From: Coprococcus aceti | Lineage (GTDB): Bacteria > Bacillota > Clostridia > Lachnospirales > Lachnospiraceae | Length of the DNA: 64,000 bases | Assembly (NCBI RefSeq): GCF_025567285.1 | Contig: NZ_JAOQJT010000003.1 | Location: forward strand, 1-64,000 | Direction: 5' to 3' | Part shown: in pieces, positions 48,903 to 58,574 of the stretch | How the letters are laid out: each line of letters begins with the position of its first letter | Numbering within the stretch: position 1 is the stretch's first letter | Translations under genes and position numbers: made by a program | Notes under the pieces: model-generated | Database searches by the model: none | Seen by the model: only the letters and a program-made list of their open reading frames with translations | Told to the model about the DNA's origin: nothing

Positions 48903-50636
48903 ATGTTTGGAGTATTAAAAAAGTTCTTCCTGTTCTCAGGTAAGGAAAACAGCCGCAAGTTCAAGCGTTCAATAGTGATAAGCCTGATAGATGCACTGGC
49001 ATCGGCACTGAAGATCCCGGCTATAATGTGTGTCCTCATGGGCGTTATAGAAGGAAAAGACCTTGGAAAATATATACTTGGTTCAATAGCCATCATGGCG
49101 GTATCGATCGTAGTTGGAATACTGTGCAAGATGTCGTCGACCGTGCTGCAGACAGAGGGCGGCTACACCACAGCGGCATTCAAGCGTATAGAGATGGCGG
49201 AGCACCTCAGATATGTGCCTATGGGATATTTCAATTCCAACAGCATAGGTGAGATCGCATCAGTTACGACAAATACCATGGAGAATCTGGGAGATGTGGC
49301 TACGAGAGTAGTCATGCTCACGACCCAGGGACTTCTCGAGACATCCATGATCATACTCATGATCCTGCTCTGCGACTGGAGGATCGCGCTGGTATCATTT
49401 GCAGGAGTTGCCATATTCCTTGTGATAAACACGGTGATGCAGAATGCCGGCAAGCAGGCATCTTCGGCGAAGATTGACTGTGACACTGAGCTCATAAACC
49501 AGATCATGGAGTACATACAGGGCATATCGGAGGTCAAGTCCTACAACCTCATCGGCAAGCAGACGAAGAGACTCAATGCGGCAAATGAAGCCTGCGTCAG
49601 GGCAAATGTAAAAATGGAGCTTGCCTATGTTCCATATCATTTCCTTCAGAGCGTTGTGACAAAACTCACCGGAGCTGCAATAATAGGTCTTTCGGCTTAT
49701 TTCTATATAAATGGCAGCATGAGCGTTCTGTATGCTGTGGGTATGTCGATCGCGGCATTCATGCTCTACGGGGGCCTTGAGACCATGGGAACATTTTCAT
49801 CACTGATACATGTGGTCAGTGTGTGCGTAGACAAGGCAAATGTAGTGCTCGGACTTGACACAATGGATATAGATGGAAAGGAACTCAATCCAGAAAATCA
49901 CGATATAGAGGTTAAGAATATAGAGTTCTCTTACGACAAGAGAAAGATAATAGACGGAATCTCACTCACCATACCGGAGAAGACAACGACGGCGATCGTC
50001 GGACCATCTGGCGGTGGAAAGACAACCCTGTGCAATCTGATCGCCAGATTCTGGGATGTGGATTCGGGTGAGATAACCCTGGGCGGAACAAATGTTAAGG
50101 ATTACAGCATGAACAGTCTCATGAACAACTTCTCATTTGTATTCCAGAATGTATATCTCTTTGCTGATACCATAGAGAACAACATCAAGTTCGGAAGGCC
50201 GGAGGCAACCCATGAAGAGGTTGTGGAGGCTGCAAAGAAGGCGTGCTGCCATGACTTCATCAGCAAGCTTCCTGACGGTTACAACACTGTGATCGGTGAG
50301 GGCGGTGCAACCCTCTCAGGCGGTGAGAAACAGAGAATATCCATAGCCCGCGCCATCATGAAGGATTCACCTATCATCATCCTTGACGAGGCGACTGCAA
50401 ATGTCGATCCTGAGAACGAGAAGGAGCTTACTCTTGCAGTGGACGCTTTGACAAAGGAGAAGACGATCATCATGATCGCCCACAGACTCAAGACCGTAAG
50501 ACATGCGGATCAGATAGTAGTGGTGGATCAGGGAAGAATAGCCCAGAAGGGAACCCACGAAGAACTCATGAAGCAGGACGGAATCTACAGAAGATTTGTG
50601 GATTCGAGAGAACTGGCAGTTAGCTGGAAGATATAA
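48903..50636 (+). CDS. ABC exporter half (IrtB/YbtQ-like), subunit 2
   Basis: A 577-residue partner of the preceding protein. The nucleotide-binding domain has GPSGGGKTT, LSGGEKQRISIARA and IIILDEATANVDPENE with a canonical D-loop. The two genes are separated by a single base, so they form a heterodimer with one normal and one altered D-loop. ATG 48903 is preceded by GGAGGG inside the first gene's end. Confidence 0.9.
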   Translation: MFGVLKKFFLFSGKENSRKFKRSIVISLIDALASALKIPAIMCVLMGVIEGKDLGKYILGSIAIMAVSIVVGILCKMSSTVLQTEGGYTTAAFKRIEMAEHLRYVPMGYFNSNSIGEIASVTTNTMENLGDVATRVVMLTTQGLLETSMIILMILLCDWRIALVSFAGVAIFLVINTVMQNAGKQASSAKIDCDTELINQIMEYIQGISEVKSYNLIGKQTKRLNAANEACVRANVKMELAYVPYHFLQSVVTKLTGAAIIGLSAYFYINGSMSVLYAVGMSIAAFMLYGGLETMGTFSSLIHVVSVCVDKANVVLGLDTMDIDGKELNPENHDIEVKNIEFSYDKRKIIDGISLTIPEKTTTAIVGPSGGGKTTLCNLIARFWDVDSGEITLGGTNVKDYSMNSLMNNFSFVFQNVYLFADTIENNIKFGRPEATHEEVVEAAKKACCHDFISKLPDGYNTVIGEGGATLSGGEKQRISIARAIMKDSPIIILDEATANVDPENEKELTLAVDALTKEKTIIMIAHRLKTVRHADQIVVVDQGRIAQKGTHEELMKQDGIYRRFVDSRELAVSWKI

Positions 50637-50661
50637 GTGAAATGTATCCTGTGAAACACAG

Positions 50662-50695
50662 AAGACAGGTGTCAGATAATCGACACCTGTCTTTT
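50662..50695 (+). terminator. Intrinsic terminator of the ABC operon
   Basis: Perfect 12-bp stem (50662-50673 with 50682-50693), eight-base loop, then TTTT. Confidence 0.88.
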
Positions 50696-50725
50696 GCTTT
50701 GGGATATTAGTTATCAGTTCGCAGC

Positions 50726-50962
50726 CTACTCAAAATCGTCCTCATCATAATCGCAGTCGCAGTTACAGCCGCCATCGCTGCAGTTGCCGTTGTATGAGCC
50801 AAATGTCTGGCTCTTTCTAGGAGAGCAGAGCATTCCGAGCACAAGCCCTGTGAGGAATGTGCAGATAGCGAAAAGCACGGCCTCTCTTGTTGAGTAGTCT
50901 TTATCCTTTACGACAACAGTGAATTTGTTCCATCCGTCTTTGATAGTTTTCATTGGTTTCAT
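50726..50962 (-). CDS. Small membrane protein with Cys/Asp-rich tail
   Basis: A 78-residue protein with one helix (AVLFAICTFLTGLVLGMLCS) and a tail CSDGGCNCDCDYDEDDFE that could bind metal. AGGAGGGA precedes the ATG on the minus strand. No family is recognised. It is convergent with the ABC operon. Confidence 0.7.
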   Translation of the reverse strand: MKPMKTIKDGWNKFTVVVKDKDYSTREAVLFAICTFLTGLVLGMLCSPRKSQTFGSYNGNCSDGGCNCDCDYDEDDFE

Positions 50963-51065
50963 TGAAATCCCTCCTGATCATATTATATTGATAAATCCTG
51001 AATCAGGGAAAATCCCCCATCTGTAATGAATTTCCCTGAACAGTTAATTACATGATACATCAACA

Positions 51066-51752
51066 TCACACATCAGTCCACCCCTGGGCAGGAGACTTAA
51101 GAACAAAATGAGATTTGTGGAAGTCGATCAGCCCATCAGTCTTCATCCTGCCAAGTTCAGTAGACAGTCCACTGCGGTCCACGGACAGAAAGTCAGCGAG
51201 CTGCTGTCTGGAAAATGGTATATCAAATTCGTTGCTGCCATGTCTGTGCATCTCCGATGACAGGTAGGAGAGCAACTTATCCCTGGTTGTTTTCTGGCTC
51301 ATGTGCTTTGATTTTTCGCCGAGCTTCAGGTTCTTGCCGGCGAGATCGCACAGGAGATTTCTTATCATCTGATTATGTCTGCCACATGTTACCGGGCAGG
51401 TGGTGAGCATTTTTTGAACATTCAGAAACAATACAGAACTTGCAGCTTCAGCATATACGTTGACGTCGAGTACGGAGCCAGGGGTACAGGCATATGATTC
51501 CGCAAACGTGTGTCCGGGCAGGATGGCAGACATGACGCTTCGACCACCCCAGTAATCCTCCTGGATGACTATCGCTTTGCCTGTAAGCAGCAATCCTATA
51601 TATTCTGTTGTGTTGCCAGCCATGAGAATACACTCATTTTTTTGGTATTTTTTGATGATTGCACCCAGACAGTCCAGTACGGAGTCAACGTCATCAGCGG
51701 TGATACTGGAAAAAAGACTGGATTTCAATAATGTGTCCATGTATTTGTTCAT
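51066..51752 (-). CDS. Crp/Fnr-family regulator
   Basis: A 228-residue protein with a cyclic-nucleotide-binding-type beta barrel (about 15-120; ECILMAGNTTEYIGLLLTGK, then FAESYACTPGSVLDVNVYAE) and a C-terminal winged helix (DIPFSRQQLADFLSVDRSGL, STELGRMKTDGLIDF). No N-terminal Cys cluster for an Fe-S cluster is present, so oxygen sensing of the FNR kind is unlikely; heme or small-molecule sensing as in HcpR/CooA is possible. ATG 51752 is preceded by AGAGG. It is divergent from the ferredoxin-type gene at 51898. Confidence 0.88.
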   Translation of the reverse strand: MNKYMDTLLKSSLFSSITADDVDSVLDCLGAIIKKYQKNECILMAGNTTEYIGLLLTGKAIVIQEDYWGGRSVMSAILPGHTFAESYACTPGSVLDVNVYAEAASSVLFLNVQKMLTTCPVTCGRHNQMIRNLLCDLAGKNLKLGEKSKHMSQKTTRDKLLSYLSSEMHRHGSNEFDIPFSRQQLADFLSVDRSGLSTELGRMKTDGLIDFHKSHFVLKSPAQGWTDV

Positions 51753-51816
51753 ATTACCTCTTAGTGGGGACGCTTCTTTTGTCACAAGGATTGTCCCTGA
51801 AAAGTATAACATTTTT

Positions 51817-51834
51817 ATGTTGAAAATTCAACAT
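51817..51834. promoter_or_regulatory. Crp/Fnr-type palindrome in the divergent promoter region
   Basis: ATGTTGAA-AA-TTCAACAT, perfect 8-base arms around two bases. It lies between the divergent Crp/Fnr and ferredoxin genes. The half-site TGTTGA resembles the TTGA-type half-sites of Crp/Fnr regulators, so it is likely the target of the neighbour. Confidence 0.7.
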
Positions 51835-51897
51835 ACACAAATGTTCTGACTGAATATAATGACGTTAAAAGCAGGAAAAAGATTGGAGGAAATATAT

Positions 51898-52737
51898 ATG
51901 ATAAGAAGAGTTATACAGATAGACGAGGACAAGTGTAATGGATGTGGAGCCTGTGCAAATGCGTGCCATGAGGGTGCTATAGGCATGGTAAACGGCAAAG
52001 CAAAGCTGCTCAGAGACGATTATTGTGATGGACTTGGCGACTGCCTGCCGTCGTGTCCTACAGGAGCCATAACATTTGTGGAGAGAGAGGCGGCTGCGTA
52101 TGATGAGGCGGCAGTCGTGGCAAACAAACAGGCAAGACTCGATGCAGAAAAATCCAGAAATATGGTTGGCTCAGGAGTGATGCATGAAAAAAGTCCGGCA
52201 CACTCCGGTTGCCCTGGTTCCATGGCGAGAAGCATATTCAGGAGACCGGCAGCAGCTTCAGGTGAAGCAGTACAGGCAAGCTCATATGAACAGGCAGCAG
52301 TAGAATGCGTACAGAATACAACTGATAAAACAGTCAATCAGCAGGCGGGTGACATATATAATTATGAGCGCCCGAGCCAGCTCACACAGTGGCCGGTGCA
52401 GATCAAACTTGCCCCGGTAAATGCGCCATACTTTGATGGTGCAAAGTTGCTTATAGCGGCGGACTGTACAGCCTATGCCTATGCATCGTTCCACGAGAAA
52501 TTCATAAAGGGACATGTGACTCTGATCGGCTGTCCGAAACTTGACAGTGTCGATTATTCAGAGAAACTTACAGAGATTATCAGGCGAAATGACATACAAA
52601 GTGTTACAATAGTCCGTATGGAGGTTCCTTGTTGTGGAGGACTGGAGATGGCTGCGAAGAAGGCACTTCAGGACAGCGGCAAGTTTATCCCATGGCAGGT
52701 TGCAACAATATCAATAGATGGAAGAATTCTTGACTGA
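51898..52737 (+). CDS. 2x[4Fe-4S] ferredoxin-domain protein
   Basis: A 279-residue protein. The N-terminus carries two cluster motifs: CNGCGACANAC (about residues 13-23) and CDGLGDCLPSC (about 44-54). A 90-residue Ala/Gln-rich linker follows. The C-terminal part (about 180-279; DGAKLLIAADCTAYAYASFH, then VTIVRMEVPCCGGLEMAAKK) is a second conserved domain with a PCCGG motif. Such proteins occur next to Crp/Fnr regulators in Clostridia and are thought to act in redox or hybrid-cluster chemistry. ATG 51898 follows GGAGG. Confidence 0.88.
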   Translation: MIRRVIQIDEDKCNGCGACANACHEGAIGMVNGKAKLLRDDYCDGLGDCLPSCPTGAITFVEREAAAYDEAAVVANKQARLDAEKSRNMVGSGVMHEKSPAHSGCPGSMARSIFRRPAAASGEAVQASSYEQAAVECVQNTTDKTVNQQAGDIYNYERPSQLTQWPVQIKLAPVNAPYFDGAKLLIAADCTAYAYASFHEKFIKGHVTLIGCPKLDSVDYSEKLTEIIRRNDIQSVTIVRMEVPCCGGLEMAAKKALQDSGKFIPWQVATISIDGRILD

Positions 52738-52771
52738 CATTCTCTTCACAGCACCATGAAAGGTAAAGACA

Positions 52772-53320
52772 ATGGAAGATAAAATAAGAATTACAACTGA
52801 GACAGGCAGTCGTCTGGTCGGTGCTCTGATAGGGCTGGTGAGAGCCACTGATGGGATGATGCATGTGACTGATGATACAAATAACATAATAATAGAAGGT
52901 TTGCACATGTCTGATATTGCTCTTGGCATCTCTGATGCAGACATGAAGGCGATGATCGCAAGGGTGCATGCTGATAAGCATACAATTGTCCCTGACTGCA
53001 GTGTATGCGGTGCACCATGTGGCAGGACTGCAGATTATGACTGGGAGAGCGTGTACAGAGAAGAACGGACAGAGCACGAGGAAGGCAATAGAGATGGCAA
53101 TGTGGCAGAGCCTTCTGTCATATCGGACGTGCGGATAGACATACTTTCCACACTTCAGAAGATATCCCACAGAGTGATCTCCGGGGAGATCAACGCAGAT
53201 GGCGAGGTGAACTTCAGTGTGTGCAGGGCAGTATTTGCACTGGGGGAGAACTGGAGTGACGGCGAGCTTGAGAGAGTAGAGCGTGAGCTTGAAGATTTGT
53301 CAACCAACAACAGTATGTAA
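52772..53320 (+). CDS. Conserved hypothetical with Cys motif, linked to the ferredoxin
   Basis: A 182-residue soluble acidic protein. The middle holds VPDCSVCGAPCGRTADYDW (about 73-92), a C-x2-C-x3-C cluster that could bind metal or an Fe-S cluster. It starts 34 bases after the ferredoxin gene and shares its direction, so the two probably form an operon under Crp/Fnr control. No family can be named with certainty. Confidence 0.75.
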   Translation: MEDKIRITTETGSRLVGALIGLVRATDGMMHVTDDTNNIIIEGLHMSDIALGISDADMKAMIARVHADKHTIVPDCSVCGAPCGRTADYDWESVYREERTEHEEGNRDGNVAEPSVISDVRIDILSTLQKISHRVISGEINADGEVNFSVCRAVFALGENWSDGELERVERELEDLSTNNSM

Positions 53321-53362
53321 CAATGGCACACAAAAATATAATACTTGAAAATAACAAGGCTT

Positions 53363-53395
53363 GGCGCATCACAGATGGAATAAAAGTGGTGCGCC
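53363..53395 (+). terminator. Probable terminator
   Basis: GGCGCATCAC (53363-53372) pairs with GTGGTGCGCC (53386-53395) with one G-T pair. The following sequence is TGTTAAAATT, so the T run is poor. Confidence 0.5.
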
Positions 53396-53527
53396 TGTTA
53401 AAATTAATAAGAAAATACTTCATACTACAGGTATAAAGCCATTGCAAATACAATTATTCGGGAGTACAATAATCGGACGCATCAAATTAAATGATGAAAG
53501 AGATAATAACAGGAAAAGGTAACAAAA

Positions 53528-54970
53528 ATGGGAAGTGCTGCTACGGGCTTTGTAAAAAATAATAAAAAGGTGACATGGAAAGAATTTGCCAGAATGCTGG
53601 CTGTGCTTGCTGTGCCTATTGCGATGCAGAATCTGCTGGCGACCACCGCTAGTATGGTTGATACCATCATGATAGGAAGTGAGGGCGAGATCGCCGTTGC
53701 GGCGGTTGGCGTGTGTGCACAGATAGGATCACTTTTGTTTTCAACATATTGGGGATTTGTCAGCTGCTCCCTTCTGTTCATGTCTCAATACTGGGGTGCC
53801 AAGGATCCAGAGGGAATGAACAAGGCATTTGGTCTGGCGATCATATGTGCGGGAATATTTGGAATAGCATTTGCGGTGGTGACTGTGGCTGCACCGGGGT
53901 GGATACTTGGAATATATACAGATAAAGTAGAGATCATAGCACTTGCGAAGCCATATATGAGAATAGTTGGATGGTCTTATCCGCTTCAGGTATTTGCCGC
54001 AATAATTACAGCACTCCTTAAGTCAACGGAGAGGGTGAAGGTGCCACTGGTATGCTCGGTCATCTCACTTTTACTCAACTTTTGTATAAATTTTGTGTTG
54101 ATCTATGGTAAATTTGGTGCTCCCAAGATGGGAGTTGCTGGTGCGGCTATAGGTACACTGGTGTCTGGTATCGTGAACATAGCGCTGCTCATTCTGTATC
54201 TTGCAAAGAGCAGGCATGAGATAAAGTTCAGTGCGCGAAAGGCATTTGATATTGATATGGGATTTGTGAAGTCCTATGCGTCCAAGGCATTCCCGATCGT
54301 ATGCAACGAGATCCTCTATGGCGTGGGCCAGATGATAATCAACGTTGTCATGGGACATCAGAGTGATTCCGCCATAGCCGCCATGGCTGCATTCCGTGTA
54401 TGTGAAGGGTTTGTATATGCATTCTTTGGTGGTCTGGCAAATGCGTCCAGCGTTGCCGTGGGAAATGAAGTTGGCGCGGGTAATCTGGACAGGGGACTTT
54501 CCTATGCCAAGAGAGCTGCACTGGTATGTCCTGCCATCACATTCACAATTGTGCTCATCACGATGCTGCTGCACAATCCGCTGTTTGGATTGTTTGGACT
54601 CGGGGCTGAGGCGATGATGTACACAAAGTATATGCTTATAATATATCTGTTCTTCGGAGCAGTCAGAACATGCTGCTATATACAGAACGAGTGCTTCCGT
54701 GCAGGCGGTGAGGCCATCGTTGGAACAGTTATGGAGATCAGTGGACTGATGTTGTTTTCGGTCCCGGCTACATGGGTAGCAGGAATGGTGCTCAAGCTGC
54801 CATTCCTCGCAGTGTTCTCATTTGTTTACACGGATGAACTTCTGAGATTTGTCATACTGACACCGTACTTGTTAAAAGGAAGGTGGATCAAACCTATGAC
54901 GGGACCTGGTCGCGCGGCACTTGATGAGTTCAGGGGCAGGATGAAGCGAAATAAGCATAGAGCGCGATAA
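53528..54970 (+). CDS. MATE-family efflux transporter
   Basis: A 480-residue membrane protein with 12 predicted helices. The N-terminal block AVPIAMQNLLATTASMVDTI, then MIGSEGEIAVAAVGVCAQIG is the MATE signature, repeated in the second half (KAFPIVCNEILYGVGQMIIN, then AAMAAFRVCEGFVYAFFGGL). It exports drugs or metabolites by cation antiport. It is monocistronic with a strong terminator. Confidence 0.92.
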   Translation: MGSAATGFVKNNKKVTWKEFARMLAVLAVPIAMQNLLATTASMVDTIMIGSEGEIAVAAVGVCAQIGSLLFSTYWGFVSCSLLFMSQYWGAKDPEGMNKAFGLAIICAGIFGIAFAVVTVAAPGWILGIYTDKVEIIALAKPYMRIVGWSYPLQVFAAIITALLKSTERVKVPLVCSVISLLLNFCINFVLIYGKFGAPKMGVAGAAIGTLVSGIVNIALLILYLAKSRHEIKFSARKAFDIDMGFVKSYASKAFPIVCNEILYGVGQMIINVVMGHQSDSAIAAMAAFRVCEGFVYAFFGGLANASSVAVGNEVGAGNLDRGLSYAKRAALVCPAITFTIVLITMLLHNPLFGLFGLGAEAMMYTKYMLIIYLFFGAVRTCCYIQNECFRAGGEAIVGTVMEISGLMLFSVPATWVAGMVLKLPFLAVFSFVYTDELLRFVILTPYLLKGRWIKPMTGPGRAALDEFRGRMKRNKHRAR

Positions 54971-54975
54971 TCTAT

Positions 54976-55012
54976 GGGGACGGAGAGGTCAGGTACCTCC
55001 GTCCCCTGTTTT
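54976..55012 (+). terminator. Intrinsic terminator
   Basis: GGGGACGGAG (54976-54985) pairs with CTCCGTCCCC (54997-55006), followed by TGTTTT. Confidence 0.82.
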
Positions 55013-55030
55013 GAAAAAGGAGAAAATAAT

Positions 55031-55741
55031 ATGCTGCAAATAAAAAATCTCACAAAGAGATATGGAGATAAGTTGGCGGTGGACAATCTAAGCCTACATA
55101 TAATGCCGGGGGAGATATATGGTTTCATCGGACACAACGGGGCAGGTAAGACAACCACTGTAAAAGCGTGTACAGGGATCCTGAATTTTGAGGAGGGAGA
55201 TATCCTTATAGATGGTGTGTCCATAAAGGAAAAACCGCTGGAATGCAAGAAACAGATGGCATATATTCCTGACAATCCAGATATGTATGATTTTATGACC
55301 GGAATCGGATATTTGAATTTTATAGCAGATATATTTGACGTGCCGGAGGAAGTCAGGGACGAGCTCATAGACAAATATGCTGACGCATTTGAGATAAAAG
55401 ACAACCTAGGACAGCTGATATCCGAGTATTCCCATGGTATGAAGCAGAAACTGGCAATCATATCAGCATGGATACATGAGCCGAAACTTGTCATCATGGA
55501 TGAACCGTTTGTCGGACTCGATCCAAAGGCTTCCCATATACTCAAGCAGATGATGAGAAAAATGTGCGATGACGGAGGGGCGATATTCTTCTCCACACAT
55601 GTATTGGAAGTCGCAGAAAAGCTGTGCGATAAAGTGGCGATCATAAAAGGCGGACGACTGGTGAAGGCGGGCATAATGGAGCAGGTGAAGGGAGACGAGT
55701 CACTTGAATCCGTGTTCCTTGATCTGGAGGGTGAGTCATGA
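55031..55741 (+). CDS. ABC transporter ATPase
   Basis: A 236-residue ATPase: Walker A GHNGAGKTT (about 38-46), signature EYSHGMKQKLAIISA (about 134), Walker B LVIMDEPFVGLDPKA (about 155), and His switch FFSTHVLEV. It overlaps the permease gene by 4 bases, and together they form an ABC-2-type exporter. ATG 55031 follows AAAGGAG. The substrate is unknown. Confidence 0.9.
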   Translation: MLQIKNLTKRYGDKLAVDNLSLHIMPGEIYGFIGHNGAGKTTTVKACTGILNFEEGDILIDGVSIKEKPLECKKQMAYIPDNPDMYDFMTGIGYLNFIADIFDVPEEVRDELIDKYADAFEIKDNLGQLISEYSHGMKQKLAIISAWIHEPKLVIMDEPFVGLDPKASHILKQMMRKMCDDGGAIFFSTHVLEVAEKLCDKVAIIKGGRLVKAGIMEQVKGDESLESVFLDLEGES

Positions 55742-57336
55742 TAAGGATATTGATGAAGAAACAGCTTAAGATGCTGTTCAGTGGATTTTTCGTTGACCGG
55801 AAGACTGGAAAGTCCAGATCCAAAGGTGCTGTAGTTCTGGGTATCATCAGTTATGTGGCAGTGCTGCAGGGCTGTATGGGAGCCATGTTCGGAATGGAGG
55901 CATATTCGGTGTGTGAGCCGCTTTGTTCTGCGGGGCTTGATTGGATGTACATGGCGATGATGTCTATGATGGCGTTGACCATCGGTATATTAGGAAGTGT
56001 GTTCAATACATATGCGAGCTTGTATCAGGCAAAAGACAATGACCTGATGCTGTCACTGCCCATCCCGGTCAGGGCTATATTATTTGCAAGACTGTCAGGA
56101 GTGTACATCATGGGTGCGATGTTCGCCGTGACCGCCATGGTTCCCGGTATCATAGTATATGGAATAGTAGCCCATCCCGGTGTGTGGCCGGTCGTGTCAT
56201 CTATTATAGTACTGGTTCTTCTGACATTTGTCATACTGGTGCTCTCATGTATACTTGGCTGGGTAGTGGGGAAGATAGGCAATAAGACCAGAAATAAGAG
56301 CTTTGTGACAGTTGTATTGTCACTGGCATTTATAGCCGCATATTATGCTGTATACATGAATGCAAATAAGCTGCTCTCAAAGATCCTGGCAAACAGCGGA
56401 GAATACAGTGCAAAGATAAAAGGTGCTGCATATCCGCTCTATTCAATTGGTCGTGCGGCTACAGGAGATGGATTGCAGCTGGCGTTTGTGGCAACAGGCA
56501 CATTGATCATCTCTCTTGCAGTGTGGCTGGTACTTGAGAGAACATTCATCGGAATCGTGACGACAAAAGCCGGACATACAAAAAGGAAGAATATAATAAA
56601 AGCTGCAAAGGCGCAGAGCCAGGATGCAGCACTTCTTCAGAAAGAGTTCAAAAGACTGGCAGCATCTGCCGTATATATGCTCAACTGTTCCCTGGGGACA
56701 TTGATAATGATCGCTATGGCAGTGGTTTGTCTTGTTAAAGGACAGTATGTAGTAGATATGATTACGAAAACTCCCGGACTACCGGATGGTGTACTTATAA
56801 TTGGGGCGTGTATAGCCGTATGTGCCGCCGCGTCGATGAATGATCTGACTGCACCATCGATATCTCTGGAGGGAAAGAATCTTTGGATCGTGCGTTCGCT
56901 TCCAGTCACATCGTGGCAGATACTTAGGGCAAAACTGAGGATGCATGTGATACTTACCCTGATTCCGGCGCTGATCCTTGATATAGTGATGCTTGTTTTT
57001 GTGACACCATCACTTGTAGATGGCGTGATGATGTTACTGATACCATGTCTTTATGTGTGCCTGACTGCATACATAGGGCTTGCAGTCAATCTCAAGATGC
57101 CAAAGCTTGACTGGACGTCGGAAGCATCGGTCGTGAAGCAGAGCATGGGTGTACTTGTTGCTATTTTATCGAATTTTGTATATATTATTGTACTTGTGGT
57201 GGGATATTTGTTATTCGGAGGTTTTACCGGAGCGACAATGTATCTAGCAATAAGCACTGCATTGACGGCAGCCGCTGCAGTTTTGTTTAGGATATGGCTG
57301 AAGAGACGCGGGGTGCAGGTGTTTGAGGCACTTTAG
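55738..57336 (+). CDS. ABC-2-type permease (large)
   Basis: A 532-residue permease with about 12 predicted helices. The first half holds the ABC-2 core (AKDNDLMLSLPIPVRAILFA), and the second half repeats it (LEGKNLWIVRSLPVTSWQIL). Such double-length permeases couple to one ATPase homodimer. The ATG overlaps the ATPase stop. Confidence 0.85.
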   Translation: MIRILMKKQLKMLFSGFFVDRKTGKSRSKGAVVLGIISYVAVLQGCMGAMFGMEAYSVCEPLCSAGLDWMYMAMMSMMALTIGILGSVFNTYASLYQAKDNDLMLSLPIPVRAILFARLSGVYIMGAMFAVTAMVPGIIVYGIVAHPGVWPVVSSIIVLVLLTFVILVLSCILGWVVGKIGNKTRNKSFVTVVLSLAFIAAYYAVYMNANKLLSKILANSGEYSAKIKGAAYPLYSIGRAATGDGLQLAFVATGTLIISLAVWLVLERTFIGIVTTKAGHTKRKNIIKAAKAQSQDAALLQKEFKRLAASAVYMLNCSLGTLIMIAMAVVCLVKGQYVVDMITKTPGLPDGVLIIGACIAVCAAASMNDLTAPSISLEGKNLWIVRSLPVTSWQILRAKLRMHVILTLIPALILDIVMLVFVTPSLVDGVMMLLIPCLYVCLTAYIGLAVNLKMPKLDWTSEASVVKQSMGVLVAILSNFVYIIVLVVGYLLFGGFTGATMYLAISTALTAAAAVLFRIWLKRRGVQVFEAL

Positions 57337-57458
57337 CGGTCTGCGATGATGATCCCAGGGCTGTACTCTGCACGGGAGCTGGAGACTGCGGTTGTAAGAC
57401 AGTGTAGATTATAGATAGCAGTATAAATTATAGATAGAAAGAAGTTCAAAATTAAAAT

Positions 57459-58205
57459 ATGGCACAAATCAAGAATTCAGACATGAGCAGTCAGCAGAAA
57501 GCTGAACTGGACAAAGAGAAAAGCAAAGAAGAGAAGAAAGAGGCAAAAAGAGCAAAAAGGCAGCACTACAGGGAACTGAATGAGCCGCCAAAGCTCACCG
57601 TTCTCGAGGAGGTGGGAAATGCTGTTACCCACGGAATAGGAGCAGGGCTTGCCATAGCCGGCTTTGTCCTTCTTCTCCTGAAGTCAGACACAGGACTCAA
57701 AGTGATGGCATCGTGTTTTTATGGAATATCACTGATATTGATGTTTCTCATGAGCTGTCTGTATCACTCATACAAATCCGGTCTGGTAGTCAAGCGGCTC
57801 TGGAGAAGATTTGACTATTCCTCGATATATCTGCTGATAGGCGGAACATTTGCTCCGCTGTACCTTGTGTACTGGGGAAATGTGCTTGGAATAGTGTTGT
57901 TCTGTGTGCAGTGGGCGCTCATAATAGCGGGGATCACCATCATATGTGTGTTCGGACCGGGCAGGTTCAGACCGATACACTATACGCTGTACTTCGTTAT
58001 CGGATGGAGTGCTATCATGTTCATTCCGGGCTGGTTCAGAAATGACAAGCCGCTTCTGGGATGGATCGTGGGCGGTGGTATTGTCTATACGCTTGGCATG
58101 ATTCCATTTGTGAAGGACACCAAGGGGGCGCACTTTATCTGGCATATCTTTGTGATGCTGGGGGCTGCGCTGCATTGGTTTGGGATGTACCTTTATGTGT
58201 ATTGA
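57459..58205 (+). CDS. Hemolysin III / YqfA-type PAQR membrane protein
   Basis: A 248-residue protein with a charged N-terminus (KEEKKEAKRAKRQHYRELNE) and seven helices. The motifs NAVTHGIGAGLAIAGFV, SCLYHSY and, at the end, HFIWHIFVMLGAALHWFG hold the histidines and Asp/Ser of the PAQR/HlyIII family, which binds a metal in the membrane. The bacterial function is not known. Confidence 0.9.
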   Translation: MAQIKNSDMSSQQKAELDKEKSKEEKKEAKRAKRQHYRELNEPPKLTVLEEVGNAVTHGIGAGLAIAGFVLLLLKSDTGLKVMASCFYGISLILMFLMSCLYHSYKSGLVVKRLWRRFDYSSIYLLIGGTFAPLYLVYWGNVLGIVLFCVQWALIIAGITIICVFGPGRFRPIHYTLYFVIGWSAIMFIPGWFRNDKPLLGWIVGGGIVYTLGMIPFVKDTKGAHFIWHIFVMLGAALHWFGMYLYVY

Positions 58206-58220
58206 GGACGGACGAAAAAA

Positions 58221-58424
58221 TGCTCTCCAGACATAATAAGCCGTGTGCCTGTATTCTGAATCACACTAATCTTCCGTCACTTCAGCTTGCTTATATTTGC
58301 ACTGCGCTCTGCGCACGATAAGGGCGTTTGTGCGCGCCGCTCCGGCAATAAGCGCTGAAGTTCAGTCGATTACGCTATCGATTCAGAATACAGGCACGCG
58401 GCTTATTATAATATCTGGAGAGCA
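58221..58424. repeat. 204-nt imperfect inverted repeat (giant hairpin)
   Basis: Arm 58221-58262 pairs over about 40 bases with 58380-58424, apart from a small insertion (CATAATAAG versus TATTATAATAAG). A second stem lies inside (58280-58294 with 58347-58361, CTTCAGC/GCTGAAG). The centre is GC-rich and can fold on itself. A T run (58426-58430) follows. No gene fits this 369-base interval, so it is a MITE-like element, a large terminator or a structured RNA. Confidence 0.75.
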
Positions 58425-58574
58425 GTTTTTCTGTTAACGATAGCAGTTTATTGCTTATATTGGATTCGATTTACGAGTAATTATATTTGCGGTTGATTGC
58501 AGCCATAAAGAATGGTATCTTTTAGTCAGATATAAACATGATGAGTAAATATTATAATACGAGGAGAAAATTCT

